Shown here piece by piece: positions 1 through 8,408 of a stretch of 55,169 bases of DNA (positions within the stretch are counted from its first letter, which is position 1; each line of letters opens with the position of its first letter). The stretch comes from Nitrospira sp. UBA5698 (lineage in GTDB: Bacteria; Nitrospirota; Nitrospiria; Nitrospirales; Nitrospiraceae), in assembly GCA_002420115.1 (NCBI GenBank), contig DIHK01000032.1, forward strand, positions 1-55,169. Reading direction: 5' to 3'. The position numbers and the translations under genes were made by a program. The notes under the pieces were generated by a model. It was not told the origin of the DNA, made no database searches, and saw only the letters and a list, made by a program, of their open reading frames with translations.

Positions 1-25
1 GACAGTGTCAAGAATATGCTGTGAA

Positions 26-34
26 TGCTATAAT
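26..34 (+). promoter_or_regulatory. Extended -10 promoter candidate for uvrA
   Basis: The sequence TGcTATAAT at 26-34 is a perfect extended -10 element. No good -35 hexamer is seen at the usual distance, which is normal for extended -10 promoters. Transcription would start near position 41 and give a leader of about 60 nt before the uvrA ATG at 103. This is a motif match only. Confidence 0.45.
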
Positions 35-102
35 CCCGCGCTGCGAGTGAAGGGCTCAGTATGCAGTGCTGAGGACTGAGTGAAGCGAGTTGGGAAAACG
101 GT

Positions 103-2610
103 ATGGGCAATTCCATCATCATCAAAGGCGCGCGCGAGCACAACCTCAAGAACATCGATGTCGAAATTCCCCGCGACAAGCTGGTGGTCATCACCGGCTT
201 GAGCGGGTCGGGCAAGTCGTCGCTCGCCTTCGATACCATCTATGCGGAAGGGCAGCGGCGCTACGTTGAATCGCTCTCCGCCTATGCTCGGCAGTTCCTC
301 GAGCAGATGGGGAAGCCGGACGTCGATTCAATCGAAGGCCTGTCTCCCGCAATTTCCATCGAACAGAAGAGCACGAGTCATAACCCCCGTTCCACCGTCG
401 GGACTGTTACAGAGATCTATGACTATCTCCGTCTCCTTTTCGCCCGTGTGGGGCGACCCTACTGCTTTCAATGTGGTGAGGAAATCACAGCGCAAACCGT
501 CCAGCAAATGGTCGATGCCATTGCCGCGCAGCCGGAAGGGATGAAATTCCAGATTCTGGCGCCGATCGTCCGAGGGCGGAAGGGAGAGTATCGGAAAGAA
601 TTGCTGGAGATGCGCAAGGCGGGATATGTGCGCGCCAGGATCGATGAAAAGATTGTGGATCTTGGCGAGGATCTCACGCTCGATAAACAGAAGAAGCACA
701 CGATTGAGATCATCGTCGATCGGTTAGTGATGAAGCCGGGGGAGGCGTTGATGCGCCGCTTGGCGGATTCTGTTGAAACATCGGTCAAACTGACCGGCGG
801 GCTGGTCGGTGTGTTGACAGAGGATGGTCAGACAAGGCTCTACAGTGATCGGTTGGCCTGCATCAAGTGCGGGGTGAGTTATCCGGAGGTCACGCCTCGC
901 GTCTTTTCCTTCAATAGTCCGCACGGCGCTTGTCCGGCCTGTGACGGAATCGGCTATGCCGTTTCCCCTGGAAACGAAGAGGAGGAAGACTTCACGCTGC
1001 TTGAGCCCTGTGAAGTCTGTCATGGGGCACGACTCAGGCCGGAAAGCTTATCCATCAAACTTTCGAAGAAATCAATCGCCGAGGTGACCAAGCTCTCCGT
1101 TCGTGCGGCGGCTGATTTCTTTCTGTCGCTCAAGTTTACCGATCGTGAGTTAGTCATTGCGCATCGGATTCTCAAAGAAATCCGCGAACGGTTAGGGTTT
1201 CTCGTCAATGTGGGGTTGGACTATCTGACGCTCGATCGGGCGGCGGCAACGTTGTCTGGCGGTGAGGGGCAGCGGATTCGTTTGGCGACGCAAATCGGGT
1301 CTGGACTGGTCGGCGTGTTGTATATCCTGGACGAACCGTCGATCGGACTGCACCAGCGTGACAATCGCCGGTTATTGCAAACGTTGCTCAGGTTGAGAGA
1401 TCTCGGCAATACGGTCGTCGTGGTCGAACATGATACTGAGACGATGCAGGCAGCCGATCATCTCCTGGACATGGGGCCTGGTGCAGGGTCGCAGGGCGGG
1501 TATGTGATCGCGCAAGGGACACCACAACAGATCATGGCTGATCCGAATTCGCTTACGGGCCAATATCTGCGTGGAATCCAGACCGTCTCGGTACCACAGC
1601 GGCAGCGGAAACCGAGAGGAACGCTCTCGGTGATTGGGGCCGAGAAACACAATCTGAAAAATGTGACTGCACGAATCCCCCTGGGGCTCTTCACCTGTGT
1701 CACAGGGGTGTCTGGGTCAGGCAAGAGCACGCTCGTGCTGGAGGTGCTGTTTCATTCCCTCTCGCAACTCCTCTACCACAAAAAACCAAAGATCGATGGG
1801 TGCAAGGACCTGCGAGGAGTCGATGCCCTCGATAAAGTGATCGACATCGATCAATCACCAATCGGCCGCACACCGCGGTCTAATCCCGCAACCTATACAG
1901 GCCTGTTCGGGTACATCCGCGATCTCTACTCCAATCTTCTGGAGTCACGTGTCCGTGGCTATAAACCGGGACGGTACAGTTTCAATGTGAAGGGTGGGCG
2001 CTGTGAGGCTTGTCAAGGAGACGGGCTCATCAAGATCGAAATGCACTTCTTGCCGGATGTCTATGTGACTTGCGAGGTGTGCAAGGGGCAACGGTACAAC
2101 CGCGAGACGTTGGAGATTCATCACAAGGGGAAGAGCATAGCCGATGTCCTCAATATGACGGTGGACGATGCGCTGGAGTTCTTCGAGCACATCCCCTTGA
2201 TCAAAACGAAGCTGCAGACCCTTCATGATGTCGGTCTGCACTATGTGAAACTCGGCCAGTCCGCAACGACGCTTTCCGGTGGTGAAGCTCAGCGAGTAAA
2301 GCTCTCACGCGAGCTCTCCAAACGGGCGACCGGCCGAACGATGTACATCCTCGATGAACCGACCACAGGCCTCCATTTCGCCGATGTACAACGATTGCTT
2401 GATGTGCTGGATCGATTGGTTGAAGCAGGCAACACGGTGCTGGTGATCGAGCATAATCTGGACATGATCAAAAACGCGGATTGGATTATCGATCTTGGAC
2501 CAGAAGGCGGAGACCGCGGCGGCGAGATCGTGGCCGAAGGCCCACCCAAAGAGATTGCCAAGGCCAAGCGGTCCTATACAGGACAGGTCCTCAAGGAGGC
2601 AGGGGTGTAG
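103..2610 (+). CDS. uvrA: Excinuclease ABC subunit A (UvrA), short form lacking the insertion domain
   Basis: UvrA recognises DNA damage in nucleotide excision repair and loads UvrB. Two ABC ATPase halves are clear. Half I has Walker A near residues 32-39, signature LSGGEGQ near 394-400 and Walker B ILDEP near 418-422. Half II has Walker A near 545-552 and signature LSGGEAQ. The UvrB-binding region (about 121-245) is present, so this is not the UvrB-independent UvrA2 class. Zinc pairs are visible at 253-256/277-280 (CIKC, CPAC) and 644-647/667-670 (CEAC, CEVC). The protein is 835 residues against about 940 for most UvrA. The shortfall falls between CPAC (277-280) and CEVC (303-306), only 22 residues apart where E. 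coli has well over 100. The insertion domain is therefore missing, apparently as a clean deletion with no frameshift. uvrC lies 25 kb away on the other strand. Confidence 0.97.
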   Translation: MGNSIIIKGAREHNLKNIDVEIPRDKLVVITGLSGSGKSSLAFDTIYAEGQRRYVESLSAYARQFLEQMGKPDVDSIEGLSPAISIEQKSTSHNPRSTVGTVTEIYDYLRLLFARVGRPYCFQCGEEITAQTVQQMVDAIAAQPEGMKFQILAPIVRGRKGEYRKELLEMRKAGYVRARIDEKIVDLGEDLTLDKQKKHTIEIIVDRLVMKPGEALMRRLADSVETSVKLTGGLVGVLTEDGQTRLYSDRLACIKCGVSYPEVTPRVFSFNSPHGACPACDGIGYAVSPGNEEEEDFTLLEPCEVCHGARLRPESLSIKLSKKSIAEVTKLSVRAAADFFLSLKFTDRELVIAHRILKEIRERLGFLVNVGLDYLTLDRAAATLSGGEGQRIRLATQIGSGLVGVLYILDEPSIGLHQRDNRRLLQTLLRLRDLGNTVVVVEHDTETMQAADHLLDMGPGAGSQGGYVIAQGTPQQIMADPNSLTGQYLRGIQTVSVPQRQRKPRGTLSVIGAEKHNLKNVTARIPLGLFTCVTGVSGSGKSTLVLEVLFHSLSQLLYHKKPKIDGCKDLRGVDALDKVIDIDQSPIGRTPRSNPATYTGLFGYIRDLYSNLLESRVRGYKPGRYSFNVKGGRCEACQGDGLIKIEMHFLPDVYVTCEVCKGQRYNRETLEIHHKGKSIADVLNMTVDDALEFFEHIPLIKTKLQTLHDVGLHYVKLGQSATTLSGGEAQRVKLSRELSKRATGRTMYILDEPTTGLHFADVQRLLDVLDRLVEAGNTVLVIEHNLDMIKNADWIIDLGPEGGDRGGEIVAEGPPKEIAKAKRSYTGQVLKEAGV

Positions 2611-2645
2611 GGGACAGGCGCCGCCCTCAGGCGGTGCCTGTCCCC
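2610..2645. repeat. REP-like hairpin between uvrA and the convergent gene
   Basis: Arms 2610-2625 and 2630-2645 are complementary over 16 bp with a single G-T type mismatch, around the 4-base loop ctca. The stem is GC-rich and starts with GGGGACAGGC. It starts at the last base of the uvrA stop codon. The stop codon of the convergent 660-residue gene lies in the loop region, so the last residues of that protein are encoded by one arm. No T-run follows on either strand, so it is not a textbook intrinsic terminator. A bidirectional terminator or a dispersed REP-type element are both possible. Confidence 0.7.
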
Positions 2646-4609
2646 GTGAGTTTGTCCCCACCTTCGGGAAGATTCGGCTGCTGTCGCACTGCCTGGTCGA
2701 TCGGACCCTGTTCCCGCCAGAGGTGGTTAGGCTTGTCCTCCGGAAACTTTCGCCAATGGCAGTAATGCAGCACGCGTTCGGCGGTGAGTGCGGAGAGCAG
2801 CAGCCCGCCTGGTTCACCGGCCAGCGCCAGGGCGTTAAACCATTCCGCTTGCGGACCGCCAAGCTGTAGCCACTTCGGCCGATCCTCGCCGGGCCGCAGT
2901 AGCGTGTGGACGATTCGTCCTTCACGGCCAATAGCAAAGAGCGCAGTGCCTGCCTCCTGCGGCAATGCCACGATGTCTCCCGTCATGCCGCCGCCGATGG
3001 CCTGCCACGTGCCGGTACCAGGCTCGCGTGGGTTTATTGCGCGCTGCAACAGCTGGCCTTCGGCATCAAGGCCGAACAAGGTGATGCCACCATCACGGCC
3101 GGTGACGGCAACGACCGCACCAACCAGCCGTCCGCCCAGTCCGGTCCATTCGCCGGTCTCACCCTGGCTGCGCCATAGCCGAGGTTCGCCATTCTTGTCC
3201 ACAGTGAATAGCAGCGGTTCCTCGTCAGGGCCGAGCGTCAGGGTGACAGATCCAGGCGCCGCTGATGCTGTCTGTTCCCAGCGGACAGGTTGTGAGGGAT
3301 CGCGACCGATCTGATAGCGCTTCATCCACACCGCGCCATCATCGTCGACCCGGATCTTGGCGCCGGTGCCAGGCTCCTTGCCGGCGGCCATGGCGGACTT
3401 TCCACCGGCGCGCGCTACGCCAGCCTTCACCGGAACGGCAAGGGCCATTTGGCGCGTCGCTTCCGCATATCCTTCGCCCGCCCGCAAGAGCGTGTGAATC
3501 TCCCCCTCCACGGTGAAGGCCACGTCGTAGTCACTGGTATTGAGCCTGAAGGGAATGCTGGTGGGGCCGCCAGGTTGCATGTCGCCGACATAGATGTTTT
3601 GGCCAACAAGAGTTGATGCATGTTGTCCGCGGACTTCATGAAAACTTCCTATTACGGGATCAGGCCTGGGATAGAGAGCGAAATCGGTGAAAGGATTGGG
3701 GACAGGGATGAAATCATCGTCGGTGCCGGCGACGGATATATTCACTTCCCGCCCTGCCTCAGGAACTGAAATGCTTCGATTGAGCGCCCGCCAGACGTTG
3801 GCGCGGGGATCGGTGGCAGGAATGTCTTCTTCAAACGGATCAGTCAGGTAGGTGGGACCATCGGGGACTGGTGTCGCGCTGAACGCAAATGTAAGATCCC
3901 CTTTGTTCCCGCTGTCGCCGTCTGCCCTCACCTGCAGCCGGTCAAAGGACACCCAGATCGATCGCGCCCATGTCCTGAACTCAACCGTACGAACGGCATC
4001 CCTAGCCGGCTTGCCGGTCAACGGATGTGGCTTGCCCGGCACCTTCACGATCAGTCGCAGCTTCGTATCCTGTGGCAAGGGATCGTTACGACCAATCAAC
4101 ACAGCGTGCTTCGTCTTGTTACCCTCCGAGAAGGGCACCACTATTCCAACGGCCTCGCCGTCATGTGTCTCGACCCGCACGGTTGGGATTGTGGCCTGCA
4201 CGGTCGTGAAGGATACACGCACCATATCGACCGAGGGCTCGGCACGCAACCCGAGTATGCTCTGCGGTGGATTGATCGCATGCTCGAGCGTGAGCGACCC
4301 TATGGACGAGTCGATGAGGGCTTGCTCCAGATCAACCACTGTGACGGTCAAGGTGGCGAGATTCGGGGGCGTGTTCCCGCGGCGCAGCATGAATAGATAA
4401 GAATTCCCGAGCGATACATTCATGGTGAGCTTGCCGGTTCGGGTGCCACCTTCCACCCGTATTGCCCCACCGCCATTGATTGCGAGGTACAGCTCTCCGG
4501 GGAAATTGCCGTCCGTGTCCCAGACGATATCCACTGGCTCTAACACGACCGTGCCTGGTGGAGTGGTGATATAGACGGGGTTCTTATTTGCGGAGAGTTT
4601 GGCAGCCAT
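2627..4609 (-). CDS. Large beta-rich protein with C-terminal PLL-like beta-propeller, function unknown
   Basis: This 660-residue protein has no signal peptide or membrane segment. The N-terminal ~400 residues are beta-rich and contain no motif I recognise. From about residue 400 the sequence becomes repetitive. Blade-like units alternate small hydrophobic strands with patterns such as LFTVDKNGEPRLW, LFGLDAEGQLLQR and LFAIGREGRIVHT, each followed by a W and an LGG turn. This resembles the PLL/tectonin-type propellers found in fucose-binding lectins, so carbohydrate or surface binding is possible but unproven. The start is well supported by AGGAGG seven bases upstream of the ATG. The last few residues are encoded by the hairpin at 2610-2645. 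The gene is convergent with uvrA and appears to stand alone. Confidence 0.8.
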   Translation of the reverse strand: MAAKLSANKNPVYITTPPGTVVLEPVDIVWDTDGNFPGELYLAINGGGAIRVEGGTRTGKLTMNVSLGNSYLFMLRRGNTPPNLATLTVTVVDLEQALIDSSIGSLTLEHAINPPQSILGLRAEPSVDMVRVSFTTVQATIPTVRVETHDGEAVGIVVPFSEGNKTKHAVLIGRNDPLPQDTKLRLIVKVPGKPHPLTGKPARDAVRTVEFRTWARSIWVSFDRLQVRADGDSGNKGDLTFAFSATPVPDGPTYLTDPFEEDIPATDPRANVWRALNRSISVPEAGREVNISVAGTDDDFIPVPNPFTDFALYPRPDPVIGSFHEVRGQHASTLVGQNIYVGDMQPGGPTSIPFRLNTSDYDVAFTVEGEIHTLLRAGEGYAEATRQMALAVPVKAGVARAGGKSAMAAGKEPGTGAKIRVDDDGAVWMKRYQIGRDPSQPVRWEQTASAAPGSVTLTLGPDEEPLLFTVDKNGEPRLWRSQGETGEWTGLGGRLVGAVVAVTGRDGGITLFGLDAEGQLLQRAINPREPGTGTWQAIGGGMTGDIVALPQEAGTALFAIGREGRIVHTLLRPGEDRPKWLQLGGPQAEWFNALALAGEPGGLLLSALTAERVLHYCHWRKFPEDKPNHLWREQGPIDQAVRQQPNLPEGGDKLTGTGTA

Positions 4610-4813
4610 TTCATCCTCCTATTTCAAGAGAATCCCACCTCACCATTAGCCCGCGTGAGGATTGCCAGATTGCTGAGAACTCGATGCCAGATGCGATGCG
4701 CAGTTCGGAAGCCTGTGTCGGAACTGTAAACTGTATAGGAATGCCAAAGCCATCTCTATTTCAGGCTTGATCCGGATCGCCGACGATTCTGCACAAGGTT
4801 GCGCTGGCATTTC

Positions 4814-4912
4814 CTCATTTTCTTGCTCACGATCTCCAACCTCTTCATGATGTTTGCCTGGTATGGACATCTGAAACAGAAAGATCCGTGTCTGGATCTC
4901 GCCTTCGGTCAT
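4814..4912 (+). pseudogene. Decayed N-terminal fragment of a DUF486 (DMT-type) membrane protein gene
   Basis: In the + frame starting at 4814 the translation contains LLTISNLFMMFAWYGHLK followed by QKDP. It matches the N-terminus of the intact DUF486 protein encoded at 5162 at 18 of 22 residues. The similarity stops around 4884, and a few codons later the frame has a stop near 4924. There is no evident start codon or ribosome site, and the remaining three quarters of the gene are missing. This is best read as the remnant of an older or duplicated copy lying about 340 bp upstream of the intact one. The rest of 4610-4960 shows nothing I can identify. Confidence 0.75.
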
Positions 4913-4966
4913 GCCTATTCTCAATAGGACGATGATTTGCCGGTTGTGATAACTGACGCCCTCACC

Positions 4967-4988
4967 GTCAATTATCATGATAATTGAC
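4967..4988. promoter_or_regulatory. Perfect 22-bp AT-rich palindrome, possible operator
   Basis: Positions 4967-4988 form a perfect palindrome centred on ATCATGAT, with half-site GTCAATTATCA. It is conspicuously AT-rich against its surroundings. It sits about 175 bp upstream of the intact DUF486 gene and just downstream of the DUF486 remnant. The half-site has a loose resemblance to Fur-family boxes (ATTATCA), but I would not name a regulator. It looks like a dimeric repressor or activator site. Confidence 0.45.
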
Positions 4989-5110
4989 ATCAGTGGTGTC
5001 GAATATCAGCTCCGAGGGCACGACTGCGTCGACAGATTGTGGAAAGGGGAGTACTCGTGAACGAAGAGGCTTCCCTTCCGGTAAGTACCCATTTTCTTTC
5101 TTGCTATTCG

Positions 5111-5138
5111 AAGTTAAGGGACAATATCCCAACTTTTT
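5111..5138 (+). terminator. Terminator-like hairpin in the DUF486 leader (possible attenuator)
   Basis: AAGTT (5111-5115) and GGGA (5118-5121) pair with TCCC (5127-5130) and AACTT (5131-5135) around a 5-base loop. One two-base bulge interrupts the stem. A run of five T follows at 5134-5138. The hairpin ends only a few bases before the AAGGAGG ribosome site of the DUF486 gene. It could therefore act as an attenuator or block ribosome access. The leader upstream (about 5000-5110) holds further short complementary segments, for example GAAG-agg-CTTC near 5060. Confidence 0.5.
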
Positions 5139-5161
5139 GAAAAGAAGGAGGACGACGTCCG

Positions 5162-5491
5162 ATGCAGACGATCGCATTGTTAACCATCTCGAATATCTTT
5201 ATGACCTTTGCCTGGTATGGGCATCTGAAATATAAGGACTCGCCTTTGTGGATGGCGATCGTGGTGAGCTGGGGGATCGCGTTTTTTGAGTACTGTCTGC
5301 AAGTGCCGGCGAATCGGATTGGACACTATGAATTCACAGCGGCTCAGTTGAAGACGATCCAGGAAGTCATCACGCTCGTTGTGTTCTGCGTATTTTCTGT
5401 TCTGTATTTGAAGGAACCGCTGAAGTGGAACTATCTGGTTGGCTTCGGCATGATGGTCGGCGCGGTGTTTGTCATTTTCAAGGAATGGTGA
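5162..5491 (+). CDS. DUF486 / DMT-family small membrane protein
   Basis: This is a 109-residue protein with about four hydrophobic segments, the typical size and layout of DUF486 (COG3169) proteins, which are distantly related to drug/metabolite transporters. Recognisable family features are the N-terminal TISNIFMTFAWYGHLK stretch, the central FEYCLQVPANRIG motif and the C-terminal VGFGMMVGAVFVIFK segment. The substrate is unknown. The start is supported by AAGGAGG about ten bases upstream. The gene is preceded by a terminator-like hairpin, a 22-bp palindrome and a decayed copy of its own N-terminus, so its expression may be regulated at the leader. Confidence 0.9.
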   Translation: MQTIALLTISNIFMTFAWYGHLKYKDSPLWMAIVVSWGIAFFEYCLQVPANRIGHYEFTAAQLKTIQEVITLVVFCVFSVLYLKEPLKWNYLVGFGMMVGAVFVIFKEW

Positions 5492-5532
5492 AGGTGGATT
5501 CGTACTGCGATAGGTCTACCTACAGTTTCCTC

Positions 5533-5563
5533 CTGTGAGTCAGGCCACAGTCACAATCTTTTT
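5533..5563 (+). terminator. Weak intrinsic terminator candidate after DUF486
   Basis: CTGTG (5533-5537) pairs with CACAG (5546-5550), followed by a T5 run at 5559-5563. The stem is short, so this is a weak call. Confidence 0.3.
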
Positions 5564-5660
5564 CCTTCCGCTTCTTGTCACTTCCGCTTGCAGCTCATTT
5601 GTGAGCTCACTACAATACGATCCAATTTATTTCGATCGTTGAGCGAGGGGGGAGATCGGT

Positions 5661-8195
5661 ATGCCAAAGGCAAAGAAATCAGAGTCCAACGAAAAGGGGG
5701 GGAAGGAAACCAAGAAGTCGGCAATACCTGCAGGGACAATGACTCCGACCTCGGAAGACTTTGAAAAGCTCGGCGTCTTTTACATGGGACGGCCGTACGA
5801 TCTCGCCACGAAGCAGGCCAAACCGGGATGGCTCCTGTACGACTCGAAAGATCTGGTGACCCATGCGGTTTGCGTCGGCATGACCGGCAGCGGAAAGACC
5901 GGCCTTTGTCTGGCGCTCCTCGAAGAGGCGGCGATCGACAATATTCCGGCCATCATCATCGACCCGAAGGGTGACTTGGGGAACCTGATGCTGACGTTTC
6001 CCAGCCTAAAAGGCGAAGACTTCCAGCCATGGATCAACGAAGATGATGCGCGCAAGAAGGGATTGGCTCCTGCCGAGTATGCCCAGGCGCAAGCGGAGTT
6101 ATGGGCCAAAGGTCTTGCAAGTTGGCAACAGGATGGCGCCAGGATTCAGCGTTTACGAGACGCAGCGGATGTGGTGATGTACACACCAGGCAGTACCGCG
6201 GGATTGCCGGTCTCCATCCTGAAATCCTTCTCCGCACCCTCTGCCGATGTACTTGACGATGCGGAGCTCTTGCGCGAGCGGGTCAGTACCACTGTGACTA
6301 GTCTGCTCGGCTTACTCGGAATCGAAGCCGATCCTATCCAGAGCCGTGAGCACATTCTTCTCTCCACGATCCTCGATCAGACATGGAGGAAAGGACAGGA
6401 TCTCGATCTCGCGGCTTTGATCCAGGCCATTCAAGCACCGCCGGTATCGAAGATCGGTGTGATGGATGTCGACTCTTTTTTCCCGTCGAAAGATCGTTTT
6501 GCTCTGGCGATGAAATTGAACAATCTGCTGGCTGCACCAGGGTTCCAGGCCTGGCTCGAAGGCGAGGCGCTTGATATTCAGTCGATGATGTATACCTCAG
6601 CCGGCAAGCCTCGCTTGGCTATTTTCTCTATCGCCCATCTGAACGACGCCGAGCGGATGTTCTTCGTCACGCTGTTGCTGAGTCAAATGGTCGGATGGAT
6701 GCGAGCACAATCGGGCACAACCAGCCTGCGCGCACTCCTCTATATGGATGAGATTTTCGGCTATTTCCCGCCGGTATCAAATCCCCCCTCGAAGCTCCCG
6801 CTGATGACGTTGCTCAAGCAGGCGCGGGCATTCGGGCTCGGAGTGGTTCTGGCTACGCAGAATCCCGTCGATCTCGACTATAAGGGCTTGGCCAACACGG
6901 GAACCTGGTTCATCGGACGCTTGCAGACAGAACGGGATAAGGCCCGCGTCTTGGAAGGATTGGAAGGGGCTTCGAGTAGTGCGGGAAAGAAGTTTGATCG
7001 AGGCCGTATGGAGCAAACATTGGCGGGGCTTGGCAATCGGATTTTCCTGATGAACAACGTCCATGAGGATGAACCGGTCGTCTTTGAAACACGCTGGTGT
7101 CTCTCCTATCTCCGGGGACCGTTGACGAGAACGCAAATTAAACAGTTGATGGATCCGGTAAGAGGTAAGGGGTTAGGGGTGAAAGGTGAGGGGAAGGAGA
7201 AATCTGCGGCTTCGCTTCACGCTTCACGCTTCACGTCCCAGGCATCACGTCCCATGCTCCCGCCGGACGTGCCGCAGCATTTTGTGCCGTTGCGTGGAAA
7301 CAAGCCAGATGGGAGTGAATTAGTGTATGTACCGATGTTGCTCGGCTCTTCCCAGATTCGCTTTTCGGATTCGAAAAATGGGATCGATGCCACGCAAGAC
7401 ATGACCGTCTTGGCACCTATCGCGGATGGGCCTGTCCCCGTCGATTGGGATAAGGCGACGGCGGCTGATCTGGCTATAGCTGATCTTGAACAGGCGCCAG
7501 AAGATGGTGCCCAATTTCTCGGCTCACCAGCCAGCGCTGGCAAGGCCAAGAGTTATGCTGATTGGAGTAAGGATTTCAGTGGCTGGCTTTTTCGAACGCA
7601 AAAGGTCGAGTTGTACAAAAGCCCCAGTACGAAAGATGTCTCAAAGCCCGGCGAGTCCGAACGGGATTTCCGCGTGCGGTTGCAACAGTCTGGGCGTGAA
7701 TCTCGCGACAAGAGCGCTGACGCGTTACGCCAAAAGTATGCCCCAAAGATTGCAACCTTGCAGGATCGTATCAGACGGGCTGAATTGCAGAAAGAAAAGC
7801 AACAGGCCGAGTCCCGTTCCAGTCAAATGCAGGCTGCGATCTCTGTCGGGGCCTCGATCCTTGGTGCCTTTATGGGACGGAAAACCATCAGCGCCACCAA
7901 TATTGGCCGGGCGACGACAGCCATTCGCAGTGCCGGCCGAGTCATGAAAGAGTCAAAAGATGTCGGAGCAGCCGAGGAAAACGTGGCGGCACTCCAGCAG
8001 CAGCTCGCCGATCTTGAAACACAATTCAAGTCAGAAAGCGAGGCTCTAGCTGCCGCCACCGACCCACTGAATGAAAAGCTCGACACGATTTCCGTGAAAC
8101 CGACCAAGGCCAACATTGCCGTGAGGCTCGTGGCCTTGGCGTGGACTCCACATTGGCGAGATGCAAATGGGAGTCTCAATCCAGCTTGGGTTTAG
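5661..8195 (+). CDS. HerA/DUF87-type ATP-binding protein
   Basis: This 844-residue protein belongs to the FtsK/HerA superfamily of P-loop ATPases. Walker A (GMTGSGKT) is at residues 73-80, and IIIDPKGDLGN follows shortly after. A Walker B-like LLYMDEIFGYFP lies near residues 358-368, and a sensor-like VLATQNPVDLDYK near 395. The N-terminus is lysine-rich and disordered. The C-terminus has a long charged coiled coil (roughly 690-810) with a small-residue hydrophobic stretch in the middle. Related proteins are annotated as DUF87 or helicase HerA-like. The substrate (DNA or protein translocation) is not known. No NurA nuclease partner is adjacent. The linker around residues 499-531 is low-complexity and comes from an intergenic-type repeat (see 7157-7240). 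The start is supported by a GGGGGAG site upstream. Confidence 0.85.
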   Translation: MPKAKKSESNEKGGKETKKSAIPAGTMTPTSEDFEKLGVFYMGRPYDLATKQAKPGWLLYDSKDLVTHAVCVGMTGSGKTGLCLALLEEAAIDNIPAIIIDPKGDLGNLMLTFPSLKGEDFQPWINEDDARKKGLAPAEYAQAQAELWAKGLASWQQDGARIQRLRDAADVVMYTPGSTAGLPVSILKSFSAPSADVLDDAELLRERVSTTVTSLLGLLGIEADPIQSREHILLSTILDQTWRKGQDLDLAALIQAIQAPPVSKIGVMDVDSFFPSKDRFALAMKLNNLLAAPGFQAWLEGEALDIQSMMYTSAGKPRLAIFSIAHLNDAERMFFVTLLLSQMVGWMRAQSGTTSLRALLYMDEIFGYFPPVSNPPSKLPLMTLLKQARAFGLGVVLATQNPVDLDYKGLANTGTWFIGRLQTERDKARVLEGLEGASSSAGKKFDRGRMEQTLAGLGNRIFLMNNVHEDEPVVFETRWCLSYLRGPLTRTQIKQLMDPVRGKGLGVKGEGKEKSAASLHASRFTSQASRPMLPPDVPQHFVPLRGNKPDGSELVYVPMLLGSSQIRFSDSKNGIDATQDMTVLAPIADGPVPVDWDKATAADLAIADLEQAPEDGAQFLGSPASAGKAKSYADWSKDFSGWLFRTQKVELYKSPSTKDVSKPGESERDFRVRLQQSGRESRDKSADALRQKYAPKIATLQDRIRRAELQKEKQQAESRSSQMQAAISVGASILGAFMGRKTISATNIGRATTAIRSAGRVMKESKDVGAAEENVAALQQQLADLETQFKSESEALAAATDPLNEKLDTISVKPTKANIAVRLVALAWTPHWRDANGSLNPAWV
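7157..7240. repeat. Dispersed repeat element embedded in the HerA-like coding region
   Basis: The stretch starts with G-rich tandem units (variants of GGTGAGGGG and GGTAAGGGG, 7157-7195). It ends with three tandem copies of the 7-mer CTTCACG (7214-7235). The second part shares 16 bases exactly with the hairpin elements in the nuoL-nuoK and nuoB-nuoA gaps. Here it is translated in frame as a low-complexity linker between the ATPase domain and the C-terminal half. Confidence 0.65.
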
Positions 8196-8273
8196 CGTCT
8201 CTGTTTCTTCCGAGTTATATATAACTGCTGGTCTCTCCTCGATCTCAGCTCAAGCTGACGGTCTAGGCCTCAG

Positions 8274-8303
8274 AACACTCGCTAGGTAGCCAAGCCGAGT
8301 GTT
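8274..8303. repeat. Short inverted repeat between the HerA-like gene and the kinase operon
   Basis: AACACTCG (8274-8281) and CGAGTGTT (8296-8303) are perfect 8-bp arms around a 14-base loop. No T-run follows. It may be a weak hairpin terminator for the upstream gene or an operator for the kinase operon. Nothing else was identified in 8196-8381. Confidence 0.3.
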
Positions 8304-8408
8304 GCTCCAGACGTCCTCTTCCTAGATCCCATCAAGTTTTCTGTTCTTTAGACCGAAAAAGTACCGTATTGGTTTGTCGAAATGTCTGCAGTATCAGGAA
8401 GTTGGGAG

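Noticed and set aside
4984..5235. An 83-codon frame from ATG 4984 running into the DUF486 gene
   Set aside because: It begins in the palindrome, has no ribosome site, no hydrophobic or domain pattern, and overlaps the well-supported DUF486 start in another frame.
7157..7240. Tandem CTTCACG units read as a CRISPR array or minisatellite
   Set aside because: The units are only 7 bases, contiguous, and few; there are no spacers and no cas genes in the window.
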